64,000 nt of DNA from positions 15,672 to 79,671 of the forward strand of contig CBDCZF010000015.1 of NCBI GenBank assembly GCA_965224225.1, written 5' to 3'. Positions 24,316-34,991 of the stretch are shown here, in pieces. The notes below the pieces were generated by a model, which was given only the letters and a program-made list of their open reading frames with translations, was not told where the DNA came from and made no database searches. Position numbers and translations under genes: made by a program. The first letter of the stretch is position 1; each line of letters starts with the position of its first letter. Origin of the DNA: CAJQQK01 sp965224225 (GTDB lineage: Bacteria > Pseudomonadota > Alphaproteobacteria > Rhizobiales > Hyphomicrobiaceae).

Positions 24316-25293
24316 CTATTTAATCGCGCCCATCTTTTTGAGCATCGTTTTATGGATGGCGCGCTGTTCCTTCCAGTAGGCCATCAGTTCTTCACCGGTC
24401 AGGGCTTCACCGACCAGGGCTTTTTTGGTGCGGTATTCCTGCCAGGCTTTCGACTCGAACACCTTCTTGAAGAGACCCTGATAGTAGGCGGCCGCTTCCT
24501 TGCTCATGCCAGGTGCGCCAACGACGGTGCGCTGCATGAAGTAGACGAAGTCGTTGCCAAGCTCCTTCATGGTCGGTGCGTCCTTGAAGAGGCCGATGCG
24601 TTCCGGCGTAAAGCAGGTCAGCGGGCGAACCGTGCCGGCTTCATAGAAGCCAAGAGCTTCGGAGGGATTGTTGACCGTTGAATCCGCGTTGTTGCCGGCC
24701 AGGGCTTTGGCAACCGCGCCACCACCCTTGTAGGGGATGTACTTGATCTTGAGGCCGTAGGTCGTGTTCAGGAAGTCGGTGATCAGGTTGTCTTCCGAGT
24801 TCTTGCCGGTACCTGCCATCAGCCATTTGTTGCCGGCTGCTTTCGCTGCTTTGACAAAATCGTCGACGGTCTTGAGGTCGGCGCCGTCCTTGCGTTTGGT
24901 GTTGACCCACAGGCAGAAGGTGTCTTCGGCCATGCGCATCACGGGCGTAAAGTCTTCGATGTTGACGTTGAGGCGCGTTTGGCGCAGCGGCGTCGTGTAG
25001 AAGCTGTTCAGCGTGAACATCAGCGTGTGGTTGTCGCCCTTTTTGCCCTTCATGTAGAGCAGGGCTTCGGCACCCGAGCCACCCGGTTTGTTGACGGGCA
25101 AAACAGTTGGGCCAAGCTTCTCCTTGGCGATGATCGACTGCATGAAACGCACAGCCTTGTCAGCGCCGCCGCCTTTGCCCGCCATCACGACGAATTCTAC
25201 CGGCTTGGCCGGCTGCCAAGCATGCGCAGCGATGGGGGCTGCGAGAGTGCCGACCACCGCAATCGATCCAACTGCAATCGTTTTGAGCTTCAT
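24316..25293 (-). CDS. TctC/Bug-family tripartite tricarboxylate transporter binding protein
   Basis: The 325-residue protein has a clean signal peptide (KTIAVGSIAVVGTLAAPIAAHA) and Bug-family features: PAKPVEFVVMAGKGGGADKAVRF, TVLPVNKPGGSGAEALLYM, IEDFTPVMRMAED and YIPYKGGGAVAKALAGNNAD. It binds a carboxylic acid in the periplasm. No TctA/TctB permease genes are present nearby, as is common for orphan Bug proteins. Its position at the edge of the catabolic cluster suggests uptake or sensing of a related organic acid. Confidence 0.9.
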   Translation of the reverse strand: MKLKTIAVGSIAVVGTLAAPIAAHAWQPAKPVEFVVMAGKGGGADKAVRFMQSIIAKEKLGPTVLPVNKPGGSGAEALLYMKGKKGDNHTLMFTLNSFYTTPLRQTRLNVNIEDFTPVMRMAEDTFCLWVNTKRKDGADLKTVDDFVKAAKAAGNKWLMAGTGKNSEDNLITDFLNTTYGLKIKYIPYKGGGAVAKALAGNNADSTVNNPSEALGFYEAGTVRPLTCFTPERIGLFKDAPTMKELGNDFVYFMQRTVVGAPGMSKEAAAYYQGLFKKVFESKAWQEYRTKKALVGEALTGEELMAYWKEQRAIHKTMLKKMGAIK

Positions 25294-25769
25294 ATCGATT
25301 TATCCTCCCGTTGGGTCAAACCGCGCCGATCGCGCCGTCTGAATCAGGACACGTCTAGTTGGCGCCCCACCTTGCGCGGCACCTGCTCTGTGATCTCACG
25401 CAACTTGGTTGGTTCCAAGGCACAGTCGGTTTTTGTTTACTTATGTCACGTGGTAGCTGGTATGCCAAGAGTGGCACCACCTCGCCTCGCATTCAAGACA
25501 GCCTTTTGGGTGCGCCGCTGCGATACGGTGTTTGGTGTCGCGAATGCTGCGGAATGCAAGCGTTGGCAGGTGCCCGTTAGATCATTTCCGACTTACGTGG
25601 AAATGGATCTATCTGTCTTTTCTCTCACGGCTATTCGGCCTAACGGCCGGCCTCCAAGGGGCGCCGCAGTGCGGCGGGTCGCCTGCGCTCCCTCGGGGCG
25701 ATTCCGGCTAGACCGGAAACGCTCTAGCCGGGCACACTGTCGTGGTTACGTCCTGACCCGCCCGCCACG
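25294..25769. other. 476-base region without a supported gene
   Basis: It separates the TctC start from the end of the polysaccharide-export gene. It presumably holds the tctC promoter at its left end. A long open frame crosses it, but it reads as Arg/Cys-rich random sequence and overlaps tctC antisense. A hairpin lies at 25704-25731. The GC-rich block at about 25640-25735 (GGCCGGCC, GCCGCAGTGCGGC) looks like repeat or terminator sequence. Confidence 0.5.
25704..25731 (-). terminator. Possible terminator of the polysaccharide-export gene
   Basis: CCGGCTAGA and TCTAGCCGG form a 9-bp stem with a 10-base loop, 38 bases beyond the stop of the minus-strand gene. There is no T-run. Confidence 0.4.
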
Positions 25770-27962
25770 TTATCGCAGCGCCAGCCGTCGGGTTGAACAA
25801 ACCGTGCGGCCGGTGCTGCGCAATAACCTGATGTTCTCGTCGTTCGGCTCGAGCGAATTCAACTGCCGTTTGGTGGCGTGCGCGAACCGGCGCAACGCAT
25901 CGCGTGACAATGGCCCCCAATGGCCATCGAGCTGACCACCATAGCAACCGATGCGCTTCAACTCGCCCTGCATATCCGAGGCCCGGGTGCGCTTGGGTGA
26001 GGCAACCTTGACGAACACCGGTGCTTTGCTGGGCAGTCTTACCTGCTCAGCGGGAACACGTTCTACGGGCATCCGGGTCGGCAGACGGATTGCGTCACCG
26101 ATTCCATCCGATGTCTTCTTGCTGCTTCTGGTCGGCGTTGCCCCTTGCCGGATCGCCGCTGGATCCGGTATCTGAGATGGCAGCCGGGCCGGCAGGCTTA
26201 CGGGCATCCGGGCCGCACCCTGATCCGGCGCTATGCCGGCTTCTCGTTCATGCGTCTCGATCGCCTCCTGATAGCGCCGTCGCCACTGCTTGGCCTCTTC
26301 GGAAAGCCTGCGCTGAGTACTTGAAACGTCTTTCAGTCGATCAGCCTGCTCGCGCACGAGTTCCTTGAGTTCGAGAAGGTGGTCGACAAGTGTGGTGTCG
26401 CCATTCAGGCGCGCGTTTTTCGGGGACCGGTCTGGAGCGGCTTCACTCTCGGCCTCGGTCTTGCTCAGCGGCCGCGTTGGCGGATCGGTCGCGGCACGAT
26501 CCGCAAGCCCCGCCTGAATGATACTTGAACCGCCAAGCAACGGGGCTGTGAGCGTCACTTTGAGGACGTCACCGGGCAGCAGACGTGTCAGCTCATCGGC
26601 TTCGATCCGCGAGACCTTGCCATCGTTCGAGCGCAGGATGGCATACTTGATCACCGGTCCTGCGAGCGCTGCCTGCTCCGCCGACAGCGTTGCCTGCATG
26701 GTCTGGCCGAGAATGTGGCGCGATGCATCGATATTTCGGATGCTGCGCTGATAATCGGCTTCCACGTCATCGAGTTCGGCGGCTAGGCGGCGCTCTTCGT
26801 TCGGCCAGAACTCCGCCAGGTTCTTGACGGCCTCGTTGTGCTTGAGCTCTGCCCGCTTGATCTCGGCGAGCACGTTGGCGCGCAATGTCTTCAGGTTCGA
26901 GATCGCATACTTCTTTTCATAGAGATTGTTACGCCGGGCGAGGCCGCGCTTGAAGAGTTTCTTGGTCATGCCGAGGTCGTCGCCATGCACGGTCAACGTG
27001 TCATCGATCGACTTGAGGCGGGTCCTGAGCGCCGCGATCTCCTCGTCGGCCAGTTTCACGGCATTGCTGAGAAATTCGTGCTGAGTCTTTTCCCATTGCT
27101 GGGCCTGGGTGAAAAGGCGCCGCTGGGTTCGGGCGATGCGGTCAGCCTGTTCCTTGCCGACGAGTTCGGCGATGCGGCCCGGGTACACCACGCTTTGGTC
27201 GCGATTGAGCTGTGCTCTGAGGCGTTCGCGCTTGGCCAGATACAATGCCGCATCAGCAAGGGCACTGCGCAGTTTCCACTGCTCGCGGGTGATGTCGATG
27301 ACTTGGCTGGCAGCTTGCGGCAGCCGGTAGATGCCGCCGGCAATCGCCACGGCATGGACCACGGTCATGCGCGGCACGTAAGGGTACGTGCCGGCCCTGT
27401 TGACGTCACCTGTGACAAAGAACGGGCGCCGCTCGACGACATCGACGACGGGAAACGCATTGTGCGTCGTGATCTCGAAGAACTTACGCGAGATGACGCC
27501 TTCAAGTTCGACCGGCGTGCGCCCGGATGCGTTGAGCACGCCGATCAATGGCAGAGAGATGTTGCCATCCGCACGGACCCGGAACTCGCCGGAAAGTTCT
27601 TCGCGTTGGAAGAACTTGATCATCAGTTTGTCGCCAGGGCCGATTTCGTAGAGCACTGCCGATCGGGTCTGGTTTGCAGCCGGTGCGGTAGCGGCTTTGG
27701 CATATGATGGCGCCGCTGTGCGCGGCATCGCACCCGCGTGCCCGCCCCCCGCAGTCCGCGATCCGAGTTGAGCGGACGGGCTGCCAACATGTCTTGAAGG
27801 TTTCTTCTCAAGGGCGCTGGCGCCGGCCCAAAGACTGTTGCGTTCAGCCTTCATCTCTTGCGCGCTGACAACGGCCAAACCGCCGGAAAGCCAACAAACA
27901 GACGCTAATGCAACCGTTGAACCAATACGCTCGATCGCCTTCACTGGACTACTCCGTCGCAA
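25770..27962 (-). CDS. Long Wza-type polysaccharide export protein with coiled coils and a C-terminal PG-binding-like domain
   Basis: The product has 730 residues, about twice the usual length of Wza-type proteins. A signal peptide (TVALASVCWLSGGLAVVSAQ) is followed by a Poly_export domain (YEIGPGDKLMIKFF ... RADGNISLPLIGVLNASGRT, about 105-165), then an SLBB-like segment (RRPFFVTGDVNRAGTYPYVP). Two long charged coiled-coil regions (about 230-430 and 510-560) follow, then a Pro/Arg-rich linker. The end, MQGELKRIGCYGGQLDGHWG ... SRDALRRFAHAT, resembles a peptidoglycan-binding-1 repeat. No lipobox Cys is obvious. It may tie polysaccharide export to the cell wall. No glycosyltransferase genes are adjacent. 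Confidence 0.8.
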   Translation of the reverse strand: MRRSSPVKAIERIGSTVALASVCWLSGGLAVVSAQEMKAERNSLWAGASALEKKPSRHVGSPSAQLGSRTAGGGHAGAMPRTAAPSYAKAATAPAANQTRSAVLYEIGPGDKLMIKFFQREELSGEFRVRADGNISLPLIGVLNASGRTPVELEGVISRKFFEITTHNAFPVVDVVERRPFFVTGDVNRAGTYPYVPRMTVVHAVAIAGGIYRLPQAASQVIDITREQWKLRSALADAALYLAKRERLRAQLNRDQSVVYPGRIAELVGKEQADRIARTQRRLFTQAQQWEKTQHEFLSNAVKLADEEIAALRTRLKSIDDTLTVHGDDLGMTKKLFKRGLARRNNLYEKKYAISNLKTLRANVLAEIKRAELKHNEAVKNLAEFWPNEERRLAAELDDVEADYQRSIRNIDASRHILGQTMQATLSAEQAALAGPVIKYAILRSNDGKVSRIEADELTRLLPGDVLKVTLTAPLLGGSSIIQAGLADRAATDPPTRPLSKTEAESEAAPDRSPKNARLNGDTTLVDHLLELKELVREQADRLKDVSSTQRRLSEEAKQWRRRYQEAIETHEREAGIAPDQGAARMPVSLPARLPSQIPDPAAIRQGATPTRSSKKTSDGIGDAIRLPTRMPVERVPAEQVRLPSKAPVFVKVASPKRTRASDMQGELKRIGCYGGQLDGHWGPLSRDALRRFAHATKRQLNSLEPNDENIRLLRSTGRTVCSTRRLALR

Positions 27963-28603
27963 ACTGGCAGTCGGGAAGCGCGCCCCCGCTGCGCTTTACA
28001 AGCCAGAACAACTGGCACTCGCCACTGCTGGAAGTAGTTAACAGAGCCCACCGAATTGTTCGACAATTTATGTCCGGGCTGTGCATATCCAGGGTCGACA
28101 TAGACCGATGGGCAACAGCTCTTGCTTCGGAAGAAGGTCAGCAGTCGAAGGCGGCAATGATGGTCAAGTTCTCATTGGCTGATGTTTAAGATAAGCTGCA
28201 AGAATTATATGATTGATCCATAATGCATTTCTGACATTTATTGGCCCAATTCTACGATGCGCTGCTCCACCGAGCCTGAATCCTGTCTCGGTCGGCTGGC
28301 AATCATCGGCAATTGACAATATTGGCTAACGGTCCGAACGGATGGCTATCCAGCAGGAATTCTAACAATTAAGCATATTGTTAACCGTTCCCGCTTATGT
28401 TGATGATGTCCGGTCGATCAATCAAAGATTGCATGTGATTCTGGAAGTCTCATCACTCCCCCACATCTGGTGAGGCCTACAGATCTGCCGGGCCGTCGGA
28501 GACCAGAGCGTGGCCAAGCCACGCTCTGTCCCGACGACGCAATTGCACCGCTTTCCGGGTTGGTGCCCGTTCAGGCCTTAACGCTCGGGGACAGGCCGCT
28601 TGA
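27963..28603. other. 641-base AT-richer intergenic region
   Basis: No open frame here looks protein-like and no RNA gene was recognised. The stretch 28180-28420 is visibly richer in A+T than flanking genes (for example TAAGCATATTGTTAACC near 28370) and probably holds the promoter and regulatory sites of the export gene, which starts at 27962. A hairpin that may end the J-protein gene lies at 28504-28528. Confidence 0.55.
28504..28528 (-). terminator. Hairpin downstream of the J-domain gene
   Basis: CAGAGCGTGGC and GCCACGCTCTG form a perfect 11-bp stem with a 3-base loop, about 75 bases after the stop codon on the minus strand. No U-tract follows, so termination efficiency is doubtful. Confidence 0.5.
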
Positions 28604-29512
28604 TCAACGGCGGGGATTGTAGCCGTGGCTCTGGCGCCATTCGCTCAGATAGTAGGCGAGGCCGTCGTCGATCTCATCGGGCAGCATGATCTGGACGGTG
28701 ACAAGTTGGTCACCTGTCGATCCCGTGGTCGTGTTCTTGACACCCTTGCCGCGCAAGCGAAACGTCTTGCCGGAATTGGTGCCTTTCGGAATCGTCAGGT
28801 TGACTGATCCGGAAATCGTTTCCACCTCGATCTTGGCGCCGAGCACCGCCTCGTCGATGGAGATGGGCACGTCAACGCGGATATGATCGCCGTCCCGCTG
28901 GAATTTATCGTGCGGACGCACACCGATTTCGACCAGCGCATCACCTGGCGTGCCGCCGTTGGCGCCGGGCTGGCCTTTTCCCTTGAGGCGCAGCACCCTG
29001 CCCTGGGTCACGCCTTCTGGCACATTAAGGTCGAGCACGGTGCCGCCGGGCATGGTCACGCGCTTGCGGGTGCCGCGCACGGACTCGAGAAAATCGATCT
29101 CGAGGGTATAGCGCACATCCTGTCCCCGCACCGGGCCGGTGCGAAAGTTGCCGCCGAAATCACGCGGGCCGCGCGGCGAGCCGAACAGATCGGAAAATAT
29201 GTCGCCGAAGCCCATGTCATCGGCCGGACCTCTGCCGCGACTCTCGAAGCCGCCAAATCCGCCAGCACCGGCATAGGTATGGCGCGGTTCGCCCGATGCA
29301 TCGATTTCGCCGGCATCGTAGCGGCGGCGCTTTTCGGGGTCGCCAAGCAGGTCGTAGGCTTGTGAAACGCCCTTGAAGCGTTCCGCAGCTTGAGCGTCAT
29401 CCGGATTGACGTCCGGATGCAGCTTCTTGGCGAGATTGCGAAAGGCCCGCCTGATGTCATCGTCGGATGCGTCCCGCGAGACGCCCAGGACGCTATAGGG
29501 ATCTGCTGTCAT
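28604..29512 (-). CDS. J-domain protein with DnaJ C-terminal domain (CbpA-type)
   Basis: From ATG 29512 the protein has 302 residues. The J domain occupies about residues 4-70 (PYSVLGVSRDASDDDIRRAF, then the essential HPD in KLHPDVNPDD). A Gly/Phe-rich linker follows, then the substrate-binding C-terminal domains (DVRYTLEIDFLESVRGTRKR, GTVLDLNVPEGVTQGRVLRL, VDVPISIDEAVLGAKIEVET). The CxxCxGxG zinc repeats of DnaJ are absent, so it is a CbpA-type co-chaperone stimulating DnaK. It lies next to ppx, not dnaK. Confidence 0.92.
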   Translation of the reverse strand: MTADPYSVLGVSRDASDDDIRRAFRNLAKKLHPDVNPDDAQAAERFKGVSQAYDLLGDPEKRRRYDAGEIDASGEPRHTYAGAGGFGGFESRGRGPADDMGFGDIFSDLFGSPRGPRDFGGNFRTGPVRGQDVRYTLEIDFLESVRGTRKRVTMPGGTVLDLNVPEGVTQGRVLRLKGKGQPGANGGTPGDALVEIGVRPHDKFQRDGDHIRVDVPISIDEAVLGAKIEVETISGSVNLTIPKGTNSGKTFRLRGKGVKNTTTGSTGDQLVTVQIMLPDEIDDGLAYYLSEWRQSHGYNPRR

Positions 29513-29657
29513 TGCCGTAGAAATAGCCAAGCGATTGGGCGAGGCCCGCCACTCGGAATGGATCGGGCCAACGCTGCCGAGTCATATGGCCCCAATTGCC
29601 GGCCTTTTGAAGCGGTTTCACGCGATTTGATCGTACTTCCCTTTGAAATCGCCAAAA

Positions 29658-31193
29658 TCAAGTTGCCGTATCGATCTTTACGGCGCTTTCAAGGCCAAGT
29701 TGTGAGGCAAGCGCGGCAAACCGGCGGCGCAAGCGTTCGCCATCGAGGTCGGCGTGGGCCGGTGGCAGGACCAGATTGAGATGCCCGTTTTTGATCTCAA
29801 GGCGGGTCTCGTCGATGATGCCGGGCATGCCGGCCGAAAGCATGTGGGCGGTGCGCAGCGCTCCGGCTGCGACGCGTGCGCGCAGTAACAGGCGGTCGCC
29901 GAGCAGGCTGCGCAGACGGGCGGGGATCGTCTGATCAGGCGGATCGTTCAGGCCCGAGTGGCGAAAGAAGGTCGACATTGCCAGATAGACCCGGCCCGGA
30001 TGATCGATGCAGGTGAAGGCGGAATTGGCGACCGTGTCTAGGCTTTGCTCGGCGCGATAGTCGGGATGGGCGCGCCAGCCGATGTCGGAGATCAGGCAGG
30101 CAGCCTCTCTGAGGCGCGTTTCCTCAGCGGTCTCGTTGAGACCGCCCGGGCCGAACAGCGGGTCGGTCCAGCGCTTCAATTCGAAGGCATGCTCGAGAGA
30201 TCGCGAGCGCTGGGCGGCAAGGTCGGTACAGGCGACCAGCAGGGCATCTTTTTGCTGCTCGGCGCCCGACAGCAGACGATAGAGTAGGCCCTCGCGAATC
30301 CCCGTAACGGAGAATACGACGCGTTTCGAGGCTGCACGGGCCAGCGTTCGCTCGATAACCAAGGCGCCGAGGGGGAGCAGATCTCGGCGCGCCTTGGAGA
30401 CCAGTTCCTGGCCGCGATACTTGCCACGGCGCAAAACGGATTTAACGATCTGCGAGCTAAATTCGCCGAACAAGGCTGCATCGACGTCATAGCCGTGCAT
30501 GACGCGCAGTGGATAGTCCGTCGTGTGCATGTGCAGCTTTGCGATTGACCGCCAGGTGCCGCCGACCGGATAGAATGCGCGCTCGGTACCTTCGTCGAGC
30601 CATGTCAGGCGGTCGAGTTCGCGTTCGATAATCTCGGCGGCTTTGCCGAGATCTCCGGCACTCTCGTCGGCTAGGCGGATGACGCCGAGCGGCAGCGTGG
30701 CCGCATCGAGTTGTCTGGTGCCGGAGATGCCGACGAGCTCGAGGCTGCCACCGCCGAGATCGCCGGCAAGCCCGTCGGGGTGCGCGAAACCCATCTGGAT
30801 GCCGGCCGCGGCAAGTTCGGCTTCACGTTCGCCGGAAAGAATTTCGATCTGTTGTTGGATGGCGCGCTCGGCCCGTGCGATGAATTCAGGACCGTTCGAT
30901 GCCTCGCGTACGGCGGCCGTCGCGATGACGCGCAAATTCTTGACGCCGAGCGTGCGTGCGAGCGCTCGGTAGCGACGGAGCGTGCGAATGGCACGGGCGA
31001 CGCTGTCCGAGGCAAGCCGGCCATCCTTGGCAAGCCCCTTGCCGAGGCCGCATTGGATTTTTTCATTAAAGACCGGCGTCGGCGCCCGGATGGCACCTTC
31101 GTAGACCACGAGGCGCACGGAGTTCGAGCCGATGTCGACGACGGCTATCGGTTCCAGATCTCGTTTGCCACGCTGGGCGCGATAGAATGTCAT
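29658..31193 (-). CDS. ppx: Ppx/GppA-family exopolyphosphatase
   Basis: The ATG at 31193 (MTFYRAQRGKRDLEPIAVVD) gives 511 residues; the open frame extends further upstream without homology. The actin-like ATPase-fold motifs are IAVVDIGSNSVRLVVYEG (phosphate 1), AGDLGGGSLELVGISG (phosphate 2) and an intervening RVIATAAVREASNG. A C-terminal HD-like region follows (ISDIGWRAHPDYRAE). It hydrolyses polyphosphate or pppGpp in the cytoplasm. It follows ppk on the same strand with 147 bases between, so polyphosphate synthesis and degradation genes are paired. Confidence 0.93.
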   Translation of the reverse strand: MTFYRAQRGKRDLEPIAVVDIGSNSVRLVVYEGAIRAPTPVFNEKIQCGLGKGLAKDGRLASDSVARAIRTLRRYRALARTLGVKNLRVIATAAVREASNGPEFIARAERAIQQQIEILSGEREAELAAAGIQMGFAHPDGLAGDLGGGSLELVGISGTRQLDAATLPLGVIRLADESAGDLGKAAEIIERELDRLTWLDEGTERAFYPVGGTWRSIAKLHMHTTDYPLRVMHGYDVDAALFGEFSSQIVKSVLRRGKYRGQELVSKARRDLLPLGALVIERTLARAASKRVVFSVTGIREGLLYRLLSGAEQQKDALLVACTDLAAQRSRSLEHAFELKRWTDPLFGPGGLNETAEETRLREAACLISDIGWRAHPDYRAEQSLDTVANSAFTCIDHPGRVYLAMSTFFRHSGLNDPPDQTIPARLRSLLGDRLLLRARVAAGALRTAHMLSAGMPGIIDETRLEIKNGHLNLVLPPAHADLDGERLRRRFAALASQLGLESAVKIDTAT

Positions 31194-31340
31194 GTCGGAC
31201 CGGTACGCTGCGGCGCGCCCAGGCATCGCCCTTCTACTGACGAAATGCAACGATTCTTTTTGCCGGCAGGCCGTAACCTTACCGAACCGCACCGTCCGGA
31301 AATCGCACCACCGTTCAAATGCGGCCTACCACGACTTCGC

Positions 31341-33614
<2,274 letters not shown>

Positions 33615-33630
33615 GCGCCTCAGCTACTAA

Positions 33631-33683
33631 CCCTTCCTTCTCACAACCACGAGGGCACCCCTCGTGGTTGTGAGAAGGGAGGG
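33631..33683. repeat. 25-bp stem hairpin upstream of ppk
   Basis: Arms 33631-33655 and 33659-33683 (CACAACCACGAGGG / CCCTCGTGGTTGTG core) are complementary over 25 pairs with one mismatch and a 3-base loop. It lies 17 bases before the ppk start on the minus strand. It may terminate the upstream gene (33798-34076) or act in the ppk leader. Confidence 0.65.
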
Positions 33684-33797
33684 CTAAATCACAAGAAAAA
33701 ATACTTGAAAAACCAGCTATATGACAGTGGCACGAAATAACCAACTGGGCTTTGCGGGTTGATGTGCTCCGTCTGAGAGTGCCGGATAACCAGCCTG

Positions 33798-34076
33798 TCA
33801 AAGACGGTCTCTCGGAATTTCCAGGATGACGCCGTTTTTGTGCGCGGCGTCCTTGAAGCATTCAATGCAGATCATGGTCGGACCGGATTGGCGCAGGTTT
33901 TCCCATTCTTCATCACTCGCCTGCCAGCAAACATCACAGAAGGCCTGGAGGCTGCCATCGTCATCATCGATGAGCCAATTGAAGCCTCGTCTTTCACCAT
34001 CCTGCAGCGATTGAAAAACATGCCTGCAAACAGCCGTCGCTTCGAGCTCACCGTGCGCACAGCTGATCTTATCCAT
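33798..34076 (-). CDS. Small Cys-rich (zinc-ribbon-like) protein
   Basis: From ATG 34076 the protein has 92 residues: MDKISCAHGELEATAVCRHV, then DDDDGSLQAFCDVCWQASDE and TMICIECFKDAAHKN. The pairs C-x2-[HG], C-x-H, CDVC and CIEC are arranged like a zinc-binding module that might hold two ions. No named family is recognised. It lies between hdaA and ppk on the same strand. The reading frame has an acidic, well-spaced composition and a tight 60-base gap to hdaA, so it is likely real. A regulatory role is only a guess. Confidence 0.65.
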   Translation of the reverse strand: MDKISCAHGELEATAVCRHVFQSLQDGERRGFNWLIDDDDGSLQAFCDVCWQASDEEWENLRQSGPTMICIECFKDAAHKNGVILEIPRDRL

Positions 34077-34136
34077 GATCACCAAGCCTTCTCGGGTTTC
34101 GGATTCCCGCACACAGCGGCGATGCGATGCGCTTGA

Positions 34137-34829
34137 TCACGTTCGCTGCGTGCTCGACAACGCCTCGGCTGCAAGCTGGCGGGAAACCTTGCGATGGCCG
34201 GCAAGTGCCAGATGATCGATGCATTCGACCAGCTTGCGTGCTGCATCCGCCGAGCGCTCCATGCGGCGGGCGAGAAACTGGACCACTACTGGCGGAACGC
34301 TCAACTGGCGATCATCGAACAGCTTGATCAGGAGTGCTGACAAAAGCTGGTCATCGACCGGCTCGATTTCAACCACCGGTAGCGCGCGCAATCGCGATTT
34401 GAGGTCGGGAAGTTCGATGGCGACGTCACCCGGCGCCTCGCGCATCGTGAGCAGGATGGAGCCCGACTGCTCGCGGGCCAGGTTCAAGAGGTGGAAGACC
34501 AGCGCCTCGGTGGCAAGGCCCGCTGCGACTTCCTCGATTGCGAGGCGGCCGGTGCGCCTGAAGCCGTCGATGGTCGCGCTTGTAATGTCGGCCATGGCGA
34601 TGAGTTCGGCACCCGAACGGTCACGCCAGATATTGGCGAGATGGGTCTTGCCGGTGCCGGGGGGACCGGTGATGATCAGTCCGTGTGCAGGCCAGTCCGG
34701 CCAGCCGTTGACGGCGTCGGCTGCGGCTTGATTGGAGGTGGAGACCAGAAAATCGTCTGCGCGGACAGCACTCAAGTGCGGCAGTTCGAGGATCAGTTGT
34801 TGAGGCATGAGCGGTTCGGGTTGCGCCAT
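34137..34829 (-). CDS. hdaA: DnaA-related regulatory inactivator HdaA
   Basis: Start ATG 34829 gives 230 residues; the open frame further upstream has no homology. The AAA+ domain is shown by PQQLILELPHLSAVRADDFLVS, the Walker A GPPGTGKTHLANIW, and a shortened sensor region. The DnaA domain IV (DNA-binding helix-turn-helix) is absent, as expected for Hda/HdaA. It binds the beta clamp (N-terminal QLILEL-type motif) and promotes ATP hydrolysis by DnaA after replication starts. Alphaproteobacteria often have hdaA near purMN and ppk/ppx, as here. Confidence 0.88.
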   Translation of the reverse strand: MAQPEPLMPQQLILELPHLSAVRADDFLVSTSNQAAADAVNGWPDWPAHGLIITGPPGTGKTHLANIWRDRSGAELIAMADITSATIDGFRRTGRLAIEEVAAGLATEALVFHLLNLAREQSGSILLTMREAPGDVAIELPDLKSRLRALPVVEIEPVDDQLLSALLIKLFDDRQLSVPPVVVQFLARRMERSADAARKLVECIDHLALAGHRKVSRQLAAEALSSTQRT

Positions 34830-34991
34830 CAATGGATTTTCCGCAGCAATCGCATTTTCGCCTGGGCTTGGGTCAATACAAGCCGACGTCGCACCTGGTT
34901 TGATAGCCCCTTGGCGAGAGGTGGCAAACCTTGCCGCCCAGCATTCCCCGCAATCAACACGGTCCGGTCGCAATCCGGCGTTCGATTGTAC

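Noticed and set aside
24979..25935. A 318-codon plus-strand frame spanning the tctC start and the spacer
   Set aside because: It overlaps tctC and the export gene antisense and changes composition along its length; no start site or family.
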